In this document: one piece after another, positions 35,160 to 43,560 of the stretch
How the letters are laid out: every line of letters starts with the position of its first letter
How positions within the stretch are numbered: position 1 is the stretch's first letter
Assembly: GCF_030409315.1 (NCBI RefSeq)
Contig: NZ_JAUFPS010000097.1
Span: 62,001-126,000, forward strand
From: Mucilaginibacter flavus
GTDB lineage: Bacteria > Bacteroidota > Bacteroidia > Sphingobacteriales > Sphingobacteriaceae
Direction: 5' to 3'
DNA: 64,000 bases
Made by a program: the position numbers and the translations under genes
The notes under the pieces: model-generated
What the model was told of the DNA's origin: nothing
The model's input: only the letters and a program-made list of their open reading frames with translations
Databases searched by the model: none

Positions 35160-35838
35160 TCAAATAAAAACACGGGCAGACGAGATCCGGCGTAAAAGCA
35201 GGAAATTATTGGCTTTCACAGTTATGACGGTTGCCGCATCTGTGCTGGCTACTACTGTTAGAGCTCAAACTTTCGCTGAGTGGTTCCAACAGAAAAAAAC
35301 GCAAAAGAAATATCTGTTACAGCAAATTGCTGCACTACAAGTTTACGCCTCATATTACAAGGCGGGTAATAACATTGCCCGTAATGGTTTAGGTTCGATA
35401 ACCGGATATCTCAAATCAGAAAACGGATTACACACTACCTTTTACAACAATCTCAATAACGTTAGTCCTGTAGTTAAGAATAATAAACAGGTAAATGATA
35501 TACTGCAATGGCAGAAAGATATTCTTGCCCGCATGAACAGCCTCGACAAAACTGCCAATCTTAACAATGGTGAGCGCAAATATATTATGCAGGTTAAAGC
35601 CGCTTTATTTAAAGATTGTGATCAAGAGATTACCGAATTACAAAATGTGCTTACCGACAGCAAACTCAAGATGAGTGACGAAGAACGGTTGAAACACATT
35701 GGAGTAATTCATTCTGCTATGCAAAATAATTACCGTTTTGCCTCTGCATTTGCTGACCAGGTAAAAGTTTACGCGGTGCAACGTGTTCAGGAAAATAATA
35801 ATGTGATTACCGAAAAGAAAATTTACGGGATTCAATAA
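35146..35838 (+). CDS. TraI-like paralogue 2
   Basis: A 230-residue protein starting at ATG 35146, inside the end of paralogue 1 (14-bp overlap); ATG 35119 is possible but would lie further inside. A longer signal-anchor (about residues 20-45, ending VRAQ) precedes a helical body with QIAALQVYASYYKAGN and MSDEERLKHIGVIHSAMQNNYRF, ending KKIYGIQ. The body aligns with paralogues 1 and 3, so this is likely a duplicated VirB5-like component. Confidence 0.75.
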   Translation: MESINQIKTRADEIRRKSRKLLAFTVMTVAASVLATTVRAQTFAEWFQQKKTQKKYLLQQIAALQVYASYYKAGNNIARNGLGSITGYLKSENGLHTTFYNNLNNVSPVVKNNKQVNDILQWQKDILARMNSLDKTANLNNGERKYIMQVKAALFKDCDQEITELQNVLTDSKLKMSDEERLKHIGVIHSAMQNNYRFASAFADQVKVYAVQRVQENNNVITEKKIYGIQ

Positions 35839-35850
35839 GCAAAACCAATT

Positions 35851-36498
35851 ATGAAAAAGCAAATCAAGCAGATCGTAATTATACTGGTATTTTTCTTTTG
35901 CCTGGGTACGGCAAAGATTGCCAGCGCACAGGTTCAGGAAATGCAGCAATTGATTTTAGATATTGAAAAGCTAACCCAATTGAAAGGCATATTAAGCGAC
36001 ATGAAAATGGGTTACCAGATCTACCAGCAAGGCTATGGCAGCATATCCCAACTTTCCAAAGGTAATTTTGACCTGCATAGCGTTTACCTTAATGGCTTGC
36101 TTTCTATAAACCCCACTGTAAAAAATTATGGCAGGGTAGCCGAGATAATTTCCCAGCAGGTCAGTTTGGTTAGTGAGTATAAAAGTGCCTATAAACAATT
36201 TCAGCAAAGTGGATCATTTAGTGCAGGTGAGTTAAATTATATGAGCAACGTATATACGCAGCTTGTCAACCAAAGCCTGCAAAACCTGGACGACCTAACT
36301 AATGTGCTTACCGCTGGTAAACTACGAATGTCCGATGATGAAAGAATGCGGGCGATTGACCGCATCTATGCCAGCAGTTCAGATAAATTGCAGTTTCTCC
36401 GGCACTTCAACCGGCAAGGCGTTTTGTTAAATATGCAGCGCACTAAGGATATAGGCGATACCCGCACGGTGAAACAGCTCTATGGTATAAATAACTAA
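35851..36498 (+). CDS. TraI-like paralogue 3
   Basis: A 215-residue protein with a signal segment ending KIASAQ and a helical body containing LKGILSDMKMGYQIYQQGYG, SAGELNYMSNVYTQLV and MSDDERMRAIDRIYASSSDKL, ending KQLYGINN. The same MS/TDxER and terminal YGI features occur in paralogues 1 and 2. Followed 10 bp later by traJ, so all belong to one operon. Confidence 0.75.
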   Translation: MKKQIKQIVIILVFFFCLGTAKIASAQVQEMQQLILDIEKLTQLKGILSDMKMGYQIYQQGYGSISQLSKGNFDLHSVYLNGLLSINPTVKNYGRVAEIISQQVSLVSEYKSAYKQFQQSGSFSAGELNYMSNVYTQLVNQSLQNLDDLTNVLTAGKLRMSDDERMRAIDRIYASSSDKLQFLRHFNRQGVLLNMQRTKDIGDTRTVKQLYGINN

Positions 36499-36508
36499 TC
36501 CCAATTTT

Positions 36509-37726
36509 ATGAAAAAGAAGATTTATTTAACCGCAATTTTTGCGGTAACGGGGATAGCTTTTCCTTTATTTTCCAAAGCAGACGGCCTTGCTACAGATAT
36601 TCAAGGTTTGCAGGGAACTTTAAATGGCGTTTATAACGATATGCTTCCCATGTGTAGCCAACTCATCGGTGTTGGTCGTGCAATAGCAGGATTTGGTGCT
36701 TTATGGTATATAGGCAGTCGCGTTTGGCGACAAATAGCCAGTGCCGAACCAATAGATTTTTACCCGCTGATGCGGCCATTTGCTTTAGGCTTAGCTATTC
36801 TTTTATTCCCTACGGTTATTGCTATTATCAATGGAATAATGTCGCCTACGGTAACTGCCACAGGCGGAATGGTGCAAAATTCAGATGCCGCTATTGCAGC
36901 CTTGTTGAAAGCCAAAGAAGCGGCAGTAGAAAAGACAGATACATGGCAAATGTATGTTGGTGCTGATGGTGATGGTGACAGGGATAAATGGTATAAATAT
37001 ACCCATCCCGACGACCCTACAGGCGCGAACGAAGGAATGCTTGCCAGCGTAGGTAATGATATGAAGTTCGCTATGTCCAAAGCTTCCTATAATTTCCGCA
37101 ATTCGGTTAAGCAGTGGATGTCGGAAGTATTGCAAGTGCTATACGAAGCAGCGGCTTTATGTATTAACACCATAAGGACTTTTTACCTTATCATTCTGGC
37201 CATATTGGGGCCTATAGTATTTGGCTTAGCTGTCTTCGACGGTTTTCAGCACACCTTAACAGTGTGGCTGGCTAAATACATTAATGTATTTCTTTGGCTG
37301 CCAGTAGCAAACATCTTCGGTGCAATTATCGGCAAGGTTCAGGAAAATATGCTGAAACTGGATATTACCCAGGTTCAAAATGCGGGTGACACCTTCTTTA
37401 GCTCAACTGATACCGCTTACCTCATCTTTTTAATTATTGGCATCATTGGTTACTTCACCGTACCAAGCGTAGCTAACTACATTGTTAACGCAGGTGGCGG
37501 CAACGGTCTGCTTCAAAAGGTAAACAGTATTGTGAGCAGTACAAGCCAGTCTGTCGTTGGTGCAGCTTCAGGAGGCAGCAGTATGTCCGCAGATACATTC
37601 GGTAATCAAAAATCTAATACCAGCCAAAGCATGGCAGACAGCGCAGTATCTAAACCATACTTTCAAGATAAGGGCAGTAACCCAAATAATGGACGGGCAA
37701 ACAAGATAAATCCACAGCAAGCCTAA
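36509..37726 (+). CDS. traJ: TraJ, polytopic conjugation channel protein
   Basis: A 405-residue inner-membrane protein of the TraJ/VirB6 type. A signal-like start (MKKKIYLTAIFAVTGIAFPL) is followed by helices around residues 50-70, 85-115, 220-260, 265-285 and 305-330, including AKYINVFLWLPVANIFGAIIG, which is highly typical of Bacteroidota TraJ. The C-terminus is Ser/Asn-rich and likely disordered. Confidence 0.9.
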   Translation: MKKKIYLTAIFAVTGIAFPLFSKADGLATDIQGLQGTLNGVYNDMLPMCSQLIGVGRAIAGFGALWYIGSRVWRQIASAEPIDFYPLMRPFALGLAILLFPTVIAIINGIMSPTVTATGGMVQNSDAAIAALLKAKEAAVEKTDTWQMYVGADGDGDRDKWYKYTHPDDPTGANEGMLASVGNDMKFAMSKASYNFRNSVKQWMSEVLQVLYEAAALCINTIRTFYLIILAILGPIVFGLAVFDGFQHTLTVWLAKYINVFLWLPVANIFGAIIGKVQENMLKLDITQVQNAGDTFFSSTDTAYLIFLIIGIIGYFTVPSVANYIVNAGGGNGLLQKVNSIVSSTSQSVVGAASGGSSMSADTFGNQKSNTSQSMADSAVSKPYFQDKGSNPNNGRANKINPQQA

Positions 37727-37750
37727 TTATTCACCTAAAATTTAATAATC

Positions 37751-38365
37751 ATGTTTACACATCTCAAAAACATTGAAACAGCCTTTAAACACATCAAGCT
37801 ATTCAGCTATTTTTTGATTGCCGCATGTACCATTATATCATGTTTTGCACTTTATAAAAGTTACCAGGCAGCGAATATCGCAGGCAGTCACATTTACATC
37901 CTGGCTAACGGCAAGGCGTTAGAGGCATTTGCAGCCGACCGGAAAGACAACATACCAGTAGAAGCCCGCGATCATATCCGAATGTTCCATCATTATTTTT
38001 TTACCCTTGACCCTGATGAAAAGGTAATTGATGCCAATATAGGCAAGGCCTTATACCTGGCTGATGAAAGTGCCAAAAATCAATATAACGATTTAAAGGA
38101 AAAAAGCTATTACAACAACCTTATTTCCGGCAATATCAGCCAACAGGTTACCGTGGACAGTATTCAACTGGATATAAACCAATATCCTTATTACTTCAAA
38201 TGCTTTGCCACGCAAAAGCTGATCCGCTCTACATCGACCGCAAACCGCAGCCTGATCACTCAGGGTTACCTGCGTAACGTGGCAAGGTCAGACAATAACC
38301 CGCATGGTTTTCTAATCCTGCATTGGGAGACTTTAGCTAACAGGGACACCACTATTCAACACTAA
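37751..38365 (+). CDS. traK: TraK, VirB8-like protein
   Basis: A 204-residue protein with one N-terminal membrane helix (FSYFLIAACTIISCFALYKS) and a periplasmic domain with FHHYFFTLDPDEKVIDANIGKALYLAD, characteristic of Bacteroidota TraK, an NTF2-like VirB8 analogue. It lies in the canonical J-K-L-M-N order. Confidence 0.9.
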   Translation: MFTHLKNIETAFKHIKLFSYFLIAACTIISCFALYKSYQAANIAGSHIYILANGKALEAFAADRKDNIPVEARDHIRMFHHYFFTLDPDEKVIDANIGKALYLADESAKNQYNDLKEKSYYNNLISGNISQQVTVDSIQLDINQYPYYFKCFATQKLIRSTSTANRSLITQGYLRNVARSDNNPHGFLILHWETLANRDTTIQH

Positions 38366-38370
38366 AAGCT

Positions 38371-38700
38371 ATGAATTTATCAAACAGTAAAACGTCAGCG
38401 CAATTAAGCGACAAGGTTGCCGCTTCGCTGGCAAAACAGATAATCACTTTTCAAACTCGTTTTTCGACCTGCCTTAACAAGTGGTTCAATGCTTACACTG
38501 TTCGCCAAAAGAAACGAATTGCTATTGCAGTTGGCATGCTAACGTCTATCATACTTGTCAGTAGTTCCTTTTGCAGTTTTTACACGATCCCCAAATTATC
38601 ACAAAATTATACCTCTGCCCATATTGGTCAGGCATCAGAATTTCCCGATCCCCAATTTATTAAACGTCAATTAACAGATTCATTAACTAAAAAAAAGTAA
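38371..38700 (+). CDS. TraL-like small membrane protein
   Basis: A 109-residue protein with one membrane helix (IAIAVGMLTSIILVSSSFCSF) between a basic cytosolic part and a short periplasmic tail. Position between traK and traM and the size fit TraL (DUF3989-like), but the sequence alone is not distinctive. Starts 5 bp after traK. Confidence 0.7.
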   Translation: MNLSNSKTSAQLSDKVAASLAKQIITFQTRFSTCLNKWFNAYTVRQKKRIAIAVGMLTSIILVSSSFCSFYTIPKLSQNYTSAHIGQASEFPDPQFIKRQLTDSLTKKK

Positions 38701-38703
38701 ATC

Positions 38704-39981
38704 ATGAATGCAGTATTAAACAGCGGTCAATTGCCGCAGCATACTCCTGAATTTCTGAAGGAGCGCAAATTTTTAGTCATCATGCCACTGCTTATCATTC
38801 CATTTTTAACGATGGCATTTTGGGCATTGGGTGGCGGTAAACAATCCGCTTCAGCCTTTGAAAATTCCAATGTACAGGGATTGAATGCCACATTACCGCA
38901 GGCACAGTTTAAGGATCAAAAAGCCCAGGATAAAATGGGCGTTTATCAAACCGTTAAAACGGATTCCGCAAGTTCCGCAAACAGTGGGGTTAGTGAAAGC
39001 TTTGTAAAATCAATGGGATTGGATGCCGCAAAAGCGGGGCATATTGATTCTGCTACGCAGCGTTCAACCGCTAATCTTACAGGCGGCCCTACTGTAGCAG
39101 ATGCTAATGAAGCCAAAATTCAGGCCAAGCTTGTTGCTATTAATCAGCAGATCAACCAGCCGGAACCGACAAACTACGGCGGTGGTGCAACAGCCCCGCA
39201 ATCCACTGCCGATGTAAAAAGACTGGAATTAATGATGAAAGCCATGAATGGCAACGGCGGCGGCAACGACCCTGAAATGAAGCAACTAACCCAAATGCTT
39301 CAACAAATAAACGATATACAAAATCCCGGCAATGCTAATAGCAGGCTACGTAATCAGTCGTTAAAAAATCACGGTAGGGTCTACGCCGTTGCCGCAGCTA
39401 AAGATGATGACGATGATAATTCCGCACCTGATAAAATTCAGGTTAGCTACGCTTCGTACGATGGCGGTGGCAAGTCAAAAAAACGCCGCTCTGCGAATAC
39501 AACAGAAACAGCAGGTAATACCATTCAGGCAGTAGTGCATGAAGATCAAACGTTAGTAACCGGCGCGGTTATCAAATTAAGGTTATTGGATGGTATTTAT
39601 GTAAATGGCAAAATGATACCTAAAGGCAGCTTTGTTTATGGAACTTGCTCGTTGAACAATGAGCGTTTAGAAGTCAAAATTGCCAGTATTCGTTACCTCA
39701 ATAACATTTTGCCGGTAGCGCTCGCTGTCTATGATCTTGACGGTATGGAAGGCCTATATGTTCCAGGTTCCATCGGAAGGGATGCCGCAAAAAATGGTGT
39801 TGGGGATGCCGTTCAGTCTATGCAACTTATGGCTATGGATCAGTCCGTTGGCACACAAGCCGCCAGTGCGGGCGTTGAAGCCGCCAAAGGGTTATTCAAC
39901 CACAAGGTAAAACAGATCAAAGTTAAAGTTAAGGCCGGTTACGAAGTCCTCCTAAAGGATAGTAACGACCGTGATAATTAA
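38704..39981 (+). CDS. traM: TraM, VirB10-like channel protein
   Basis: A 425-residue inner-membrane-anchored protein. One membrane helix is near residues 27-45 (FLVIMPLLIIPFLTMAFWAL), then a long Gln/Asn/Ala-rich linker, then a C-terminal domain with VHEDQTLVTGAVIKLRLLDG, IPKGSFVYGTCSLNNERL and PVALAVYDLDGMEGLYVPGS, the TraM/VirB10-like beta domain. It spans the envelope in transfer channels. Confidence 0.92.
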   Translation: MNAVLNSGQLPQHTPEFLKERKFLVIMPLLIIPFLTMAFWALGGGKQSASAFENSNVQGLNATLPQAQFKDQKAQDKMGVYQTVKTDSASSANSGVSESFVKSMGLDAAKAGHIDSATQRSTANLTGGPTVADANEAKIQAKLVAINQQINQPEPTNYGGGATAPQSTADVKRLELMMKAMNGNGGGNDPEMKQLTQMLQQINDIQNPGNANSRLRNQSLKNHGRVYAVAAAKDDDDDNSAPDKIQVSYASYDGGGKSKKRRSANTTETAGNTIQAVVHEDQTLVTGAVIKLRLLDGIYVNGKMIPKGSFVYGTCSLNNERLEVKIASIRYLNNILPVALAVYDLDGMEGLYVPGSIGRDAAKNGVGDAVQSMQLMAMDQSVGTQAASAGVEAAKGLFNHKVKQIKVKVKAGYEVLLKDSNDRDN

Positions 39982-39993
39982 ACTAAATATGCC

Positions 39994-40827
39994 ATGAAAA
40001 AATCATTCGTTATTTTCATTCTTGGTGCCTGGGGAACAGTTTCCTACGCGCAAGATACCGCCTATGTAAGCCGTGATAAAACCACCGCCTTATTCTTTAA
40101 ATCAGCTGTCAAAATTATCAGCAAATCAACACCCGATTTTGATGTAAATCAAAAGGAAAATGCGCTGATCACTATCAAAGCACTTGATACGGATTTTAAG
40201 CCTACACGTATAAATGTGCAGGAAATTAGTACTGCCAAAGTCTATCATATTCCAGTTGAATATTCTTACGGTCGTGCCGGCAGACGTATTGAAATTGACG
40301 GAGCAGCACCTATGACTGTAAGGGTCATTAAAACTGCCGATTATAATTATAGCGCAGTCGTTACCCAATTGGCCGAAGGAAAACGTAAAGATGTGATAGA
40401 TCATGAAAAAACCGGAGGCGTAAAAGCCTGGGTAGATAAACTATCCCTTGCCGGTAACCGGATTTTCTTTAGGCTGGACATTCGCAACAAATCCAATCTG
40501 CCTTATGAAATTGATTTTGTCCGGTTTTATATCAGGGATTTGAAGACAGTTGCGCGGATGGCAACTCATGAACAGGAGATAGTGCCATTAATTACAACAC
40601 TGCGAAAAAAAACTTCAATTGCCCATAAACAGGAGATTGCAAAAATTTTTGGCTTTCACCGTTTTTCACTTTCTGAAGACCAGGCGCTAAACATTGAATT
40701 ATACGAACGTAACGGGAACCGCCACCTTTACCTGCAAATCAAACAAAAGGATCTGGACGATTTGAAAACAATCGCCCCTCTAAAGCAGCAACCAGGAAAT
40801 ACTTTAGTAGCTGCCAACACACTTTAA
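39994..40827 (+). CDS. traN: TraN (DUF4138), VirB9-like protein
   Basis: A 277-residue exported protein with a signal peptide ending TVSYAQ. The body shows the DUF4138 pattern: TTALFFKSAVKIISKSTPDF near the N-terminus and LSLAGNRIFFRLDIRNKSNLPYEIDFVRFYIRD, an Ig-like domain as in VirB9. Last clearly recognised gene of the tra operon; TraO-TraQ equivalents are not seen here. Confidence 0.9.
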   Translation: MKKSFVIFILGAWGTVSYAQDTAYVSRDKTTALFFKSAVKIISKSTPDFDVNQKENALITIKALDTDFKPTRINVQEISTAKVYHIPVEYSYGRAGRRIEIDGAAPMTVRVIKTADYNYSAVVTQLAEGKRKDVIDHEKTGGVKAWVDKLSLAGNRIFFRLDIRNKSNLPYEIDFVRFYIRDLKTVARMATHEQEIVPLITTLRKKTSIAHKQEIAKIFGFHRFSLSEDQALNIELYERNGNRHLYLQIKQKDLDDLKTIAPLKQQPGNTLVAANTL

Positions 40828-40860
40828 TTAACCATTTATTTCATTTTTAATCATTAAGTT

Positions 40861-41631
40861 ATGAATACTCAAAATGCTGAATTTTTGAAAAAAAGCCTGC
40901 TAAACCTGGGTTTTGGCGACAAGTTAAATGCTGAATTAGACAAAGAAATGGCCGCTAAAACGCCTGAATTTAAGTTAGGATTGCAACATGAGTTCAATCA
41001 AAAAACGATTGACTATACATTGCATTTTAAGGCCGGCGATAACCAGGATATGTACTTCTTTAACAAGTACGATGCAACGATCAACCATAAAGACGATCCT
41101 GCCAAGAATATCGACCAGACGTTTTTTATCAATAAAGGCAGCGGCATTACCGCTAAAGAAGCTTTTAACATGATGGAAGGCCGCGCCGTTCATAAACAGC
41201 TTTACAATTTAGAAGGGCAAAAATACCAGGCATGGCTAACGTTGGATGATAAGAACCTGACGGAAAACGGCAATAAAAAGATCAAACACTACCATGAAAA
41301 TTACGGCTACGATATCGATAAGGTAATTGCTGGAAAAGGTATCAAGGAACTGGAAGATCCGAAAGCCAAAGAAGAATTAATGTATTCGTTAAAAAAAGGT
41401 AACGCCCAGCAGATTACTATCGGCGGCGAAGATGGCGATAAAAAATATTTTATCGCGGCTAACCCGCAATTCAAAACGGTTGACCTTTACGATCATCAAA
41501 TGAAGAAAATAAAAAGGGAAGAATTGCTGCAGACCGACCAAAAGCCGGTAAGGAACTTAAAACAACGTGAGCAGCAAAAGGAGGATGCTCCTGCAAAAAA
41601 GCAGTCGCGTAAAGCTAAAGTCCACGTTTAA
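40861..41631 (+). CDS. Accessory protein after the tra operon (DUF3945-like)
   Basis: A 256-residue soluble protein containing KQLYNLEGQKYQAWLTLDDKN, KHYHENYGYDIDKVIAGKGI and KKYFIAANPQFKTVDLYD, which resemble DUF3945-type accessory proteins of Bacteroidota elements, with a very basic C-terminus. It follows traN by 33 bp and is closed by a strong terminator. Exact role unknown. Confidence 0.6.
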   Translation: MNTQNAEFLKKSLLNLGFGDKLNAELDKEMAAKTPEFKLGLQHEFNQKTIDYTLHFKAGDNQDMYFFNKYDATINHKDDPAKNIDQTFFINKGSGITAKEAFNMMEGRAVHKQLYNLEGQKYQAWLTLDDKNLTENGNKKIKHYHENYGYDIDKVIAGKGIKELEDPKAKEELMYSLKKGNAQQITIGGEDGDKKYFIAANPQFKTVDLYDHQMKKIKREELLQTDQKPVRNLKQREQQKEDAPAKKQSRKAKVHV

Positions 41632-41641
41632 TTAAATATCG

Positions 41642-41672
41642 AAAGGCGGTGCTCAACAGCATCGCCTTTTTT
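41642..41672. terminator. Terminator at the end of the transfer region
   Basis: AAAGGCGGTGCT (41642-41653) pairs with AGCATCGCCTTT (41658-41669) with one G-T pair and a 4-nt loop, then T. It separates the plus-strand tra genes from the minus-strand repair genes and can end both. Confidence 0.85.
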
Positions 41673-42180
41673 AGGTGTTTATAATTTCTAATGTTTGTAG
41701 ATCTGCCGTTAAATTATGCATCGGACAAACCAATAGGCCATCCTTTTCTAACATCGCAGTCCCGAAATGAGGGCAAAGTTTACCTTCACACTTTTTACCT
41801 ATATAGGATTTATACCAATCCCTGTATTTCTCAACTTTAGGTAGTTGCTTTTCAGTAGGGTGTTCTGGAACACGTAATCCGGTATCATACCGCTCACATT
41901 TAACTTTTGTTTTTGCAATAGAAAGGAAGCTATAATTTGATGAACTTTCAGGAACAATTACAGCCGCCGTATATCCATCCCAACAATTAAATTGTTGTTT
42001 CATTCGCGGCTCCATTTCAAACCTGCCATCTATATGATAATGTTCCTCCGGAAAGTCAAATTGCCTATCTGCGTGAAGATGCTCGAAAACAGGGATGTAA
42101 TAAATTCGTCCGTCGGGAATAGTCATTATTTCCGCACACGGACGCCAATAATATTCGCCGATTTGAAATTCTTCGGACAT
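41671..42180 (-). CDS. SRAP-coupled protein with a Rieske-like motif
   Basis: A 169-residue protein whose C-terminus reads CPHFGTAML then VCPMHNLTADLQT. Cys136-x-His138 and Cys152-x2-His155 reproduce the Rieske [2Fe-2S] ligand pattern, with 13 residues between the halves instead of the usual 15 or more. The N-terminal 130 residues are not recognised. Its ATG overlaps the SRAP stop (TAATG), so the two are translationally coupled. It may be a metal- or cluster-binding helper of the repair operon; a zinc site is the alternative. Confidence 0.6.
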   Translation of the reverse strand: MSEEFQIGEYYWRPCAEIMTIPDGRIYYIPVFEHLHADRQFDFPEEHYHIDGRFEMEPRMKQQFNCWDGYTAAVIVPESSSNYSFLSIAKTKVKCERYDTGLRVPEHPTEKQLPKVEKYRDWYKSYIGKKCEGKLCPHFGTAMLEKDGLLVCPMHNLTADLQTLEIINT

Positions 42181-43019
42181 TAAGCTTTAACCGTTTGTAA
42201 ATCTTGCCAATGGTTAAATTGCAGTTCCTCGGTATCAACAAAAGTTGTATCAATCGCGGCTAACTCAGGATATTCTAATGGTGTTGCTTCGAGTGTCGTT
42301 CTATAATTACGGTCTACCGTGCAAAATTCCAGTAACTTTGATGGAATTTGCGTTCGGGCTATTTGTGAAAGACGTTCTTCGCTCGGCTTTTCCATTAACC
42401 ATTCCCAAGCCAAATCCTCTGTTAAGATTGAAGGCATTCTTTTTTTAGAATTATGTATCTGCGACATTACATTATTGGAATCAGTTATTCCAAAGGCAAC
42501 TGTATTCACAAACTGCCCCGTTTCAGGGTCAAGCCACTCGTTATATAATCCTGGCAAATAAAAATATTCTTGTTCTTTAAGACCTACCTGATATGGGTAT
42601 TTAATCATCTCTTTTAGTTCCTGGCCCTTTTTGCCAATCTTAGGAATGTGGCGCGATTCGACTATTCCAGTTGACAAAACAAGACACCGACGATTTTTGG
42701 CAGCATCGGCCCACATTGACCTTTTGCCATCCTCTTTAGTAAAGAGGTTTTCAGATTTGAAATTGAGCGTAGTGTATTTTGCACGAAATATATTCGCTTC
42801 GGATCTTGTCTTCACAAAGCCAGGAACATACCCCCATTCTGCCTGCACAATATCAAAATCTTTACCGTCTTCTGATGGTACCAATATTGCACATGGTGCA
42901 TAGTTAAAACCATTGTGTACACCGACATTTAAAAAAGGGTAATTTCTTACTGGCTTTGCCAAACCCTTTAATTCAATATACTCTGCCCTTGTAACCCGTT
43001 GACCATTATAATAACACAT
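42180..43019 (-). CDS. SRAP (YedK/HMCES-type) abasic-site peptidase
   Basis: A 279-residue SOS-response-associated peptidase that covalently traps abasic sites in single-stranded DNA. The start at 43019 is decided by function: it gives Met-Cys-Tyr-Tyr, placing the catalytic Cys at position 2, whereas a start 12 codons upstream would bury it. Further signatures: LSTGIVESRHIP (family Glu region) and the downstream HNSKKRMPSILTEDLAWEWL. Middle gene of a three-gene minus-strand operon, divergent from dinB, which supports a damage-response cassette. Confidence 0.92.
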   Translation of the reverse strand: MCYYNGQRVTRAEYIELKGLAKPVRNYPFLNVGVHNGFNYAPCAILVPSEDGKDFDIVQAEWGYVPGFVKTRSEANIFRAKYTTLNFKSENLFTKEDGKRSMWADAAKNRRCLVLSTGIVESRHIPKIGKKGQELKEMIKYPYQVGLKEQEYFYLPGLYNEWLDPETGQFVNTVAFGITDSNNVMSQIHNSKKRMPSILTEDLAWEWLMEKPSEERLSQIARTQIPSKLLEFCTVDRNYRTTLEATPLEYPELAAIDTTFVDTEELQFNHWQDLQTVKA

Positions 43020-43023
43020 ACAC

Positions 43024-43272
43024 TTAATTTTTTTTACCTCTGATAAATGCGGCAATTAGCTTGCCAACTTCTTCTGCCTCTTCCTGACGGCCTTCGGGAA
43101 TTGAAGTCCAAAACTTTTCATCGCCAAGCCCTTTGCCAACAGTTACAGTTAAAACTTTTCTATTATCGGAAAACTGAATATAAAATATTCGCCTGCTTTT
43201 TATTTCGGCCTCCGTCACTTTCAAGGTAACACCATTATGTTGAATCTCAAATGGCGGTTCGACTTCCCTCAT
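43024..43272 (-). CDS. Small hypothetical protein before SRAP
   Basis: An 82-residue protein (MREVEPPFEIQHNG...) with alternating strands (RIFYIQFSDNRKVLTVTVG) and a C-terminal helix (RQEEAEEVGKLIAAFIRGKKN). No family recognised. First gene of the SRAP operon, 4 bp before SRAP and divergent from dinB across a 288-bp control region. Confidence 0.7.
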   Translation of the reverse strand: MREVEPPFEIQHNGVTLKVTEAEIKSRRIFYIQFSDNRKVLTVTVGKGLGDEKFWTSIPEGRQEEAEEVGKLIAAFIRGKKN

Positions 43273-43482
43273 TTTGCTTAAAATTAAAAGTTTTTGTGCG
43301 AATAAAGAAACTAATACTGAACCCTGAATAAATGTTCACATCATAAATTTCTTCTTATTAACCTATTTACTATCAATCTTTTATTAGTGGCAAAAACTGA
43401 TAAGCAAAATTAATGGAAAAAAGATTTAAAATACTAATATTTTTAGCATTAGTTTTGTAGAGATTCTCATACCGGTATCGTG

Positions 43483-43499
43483 GGCGTGATCTATACGCC
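43483..43499. promoter_or_regulatory. Inverted repeat upstream of dinB
   Basis: GGCGT (43483-43487) and ACGCC (43495-43499) with a 7-bp centre lie 60 bp before dinB, in the divergent control region of the repair cassette. Possible operator; no standard LexA box is recognisable. Confidence 0.35.
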
Positions 43500-43560
43500 G
43501 TGAACTTGCCGACTGAAATATTAAATTTTATTTAATTAAATGTAATAGCAACAGACTAAC

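Noticed and set aside
37900..41640. TraO, TraP and TraQ genes
   Set aside because: After TraN only one accessory gene precedes the terminator and it lacks the features of these proteins, so I did not assign them.
43020..43055. Upstream start for the SRAP peptidase
   Set aside because: It would put 12 residues before the catalytic Cys, which must be residue 2 after Met removal.
43273..43560. Classical LexA/SOS box in front of dinB
   Set aside because: No recognisable LexA palindrome was found; only a GGCGT-N7-ACGCC inverted repeat is visible, and its role is unknown.
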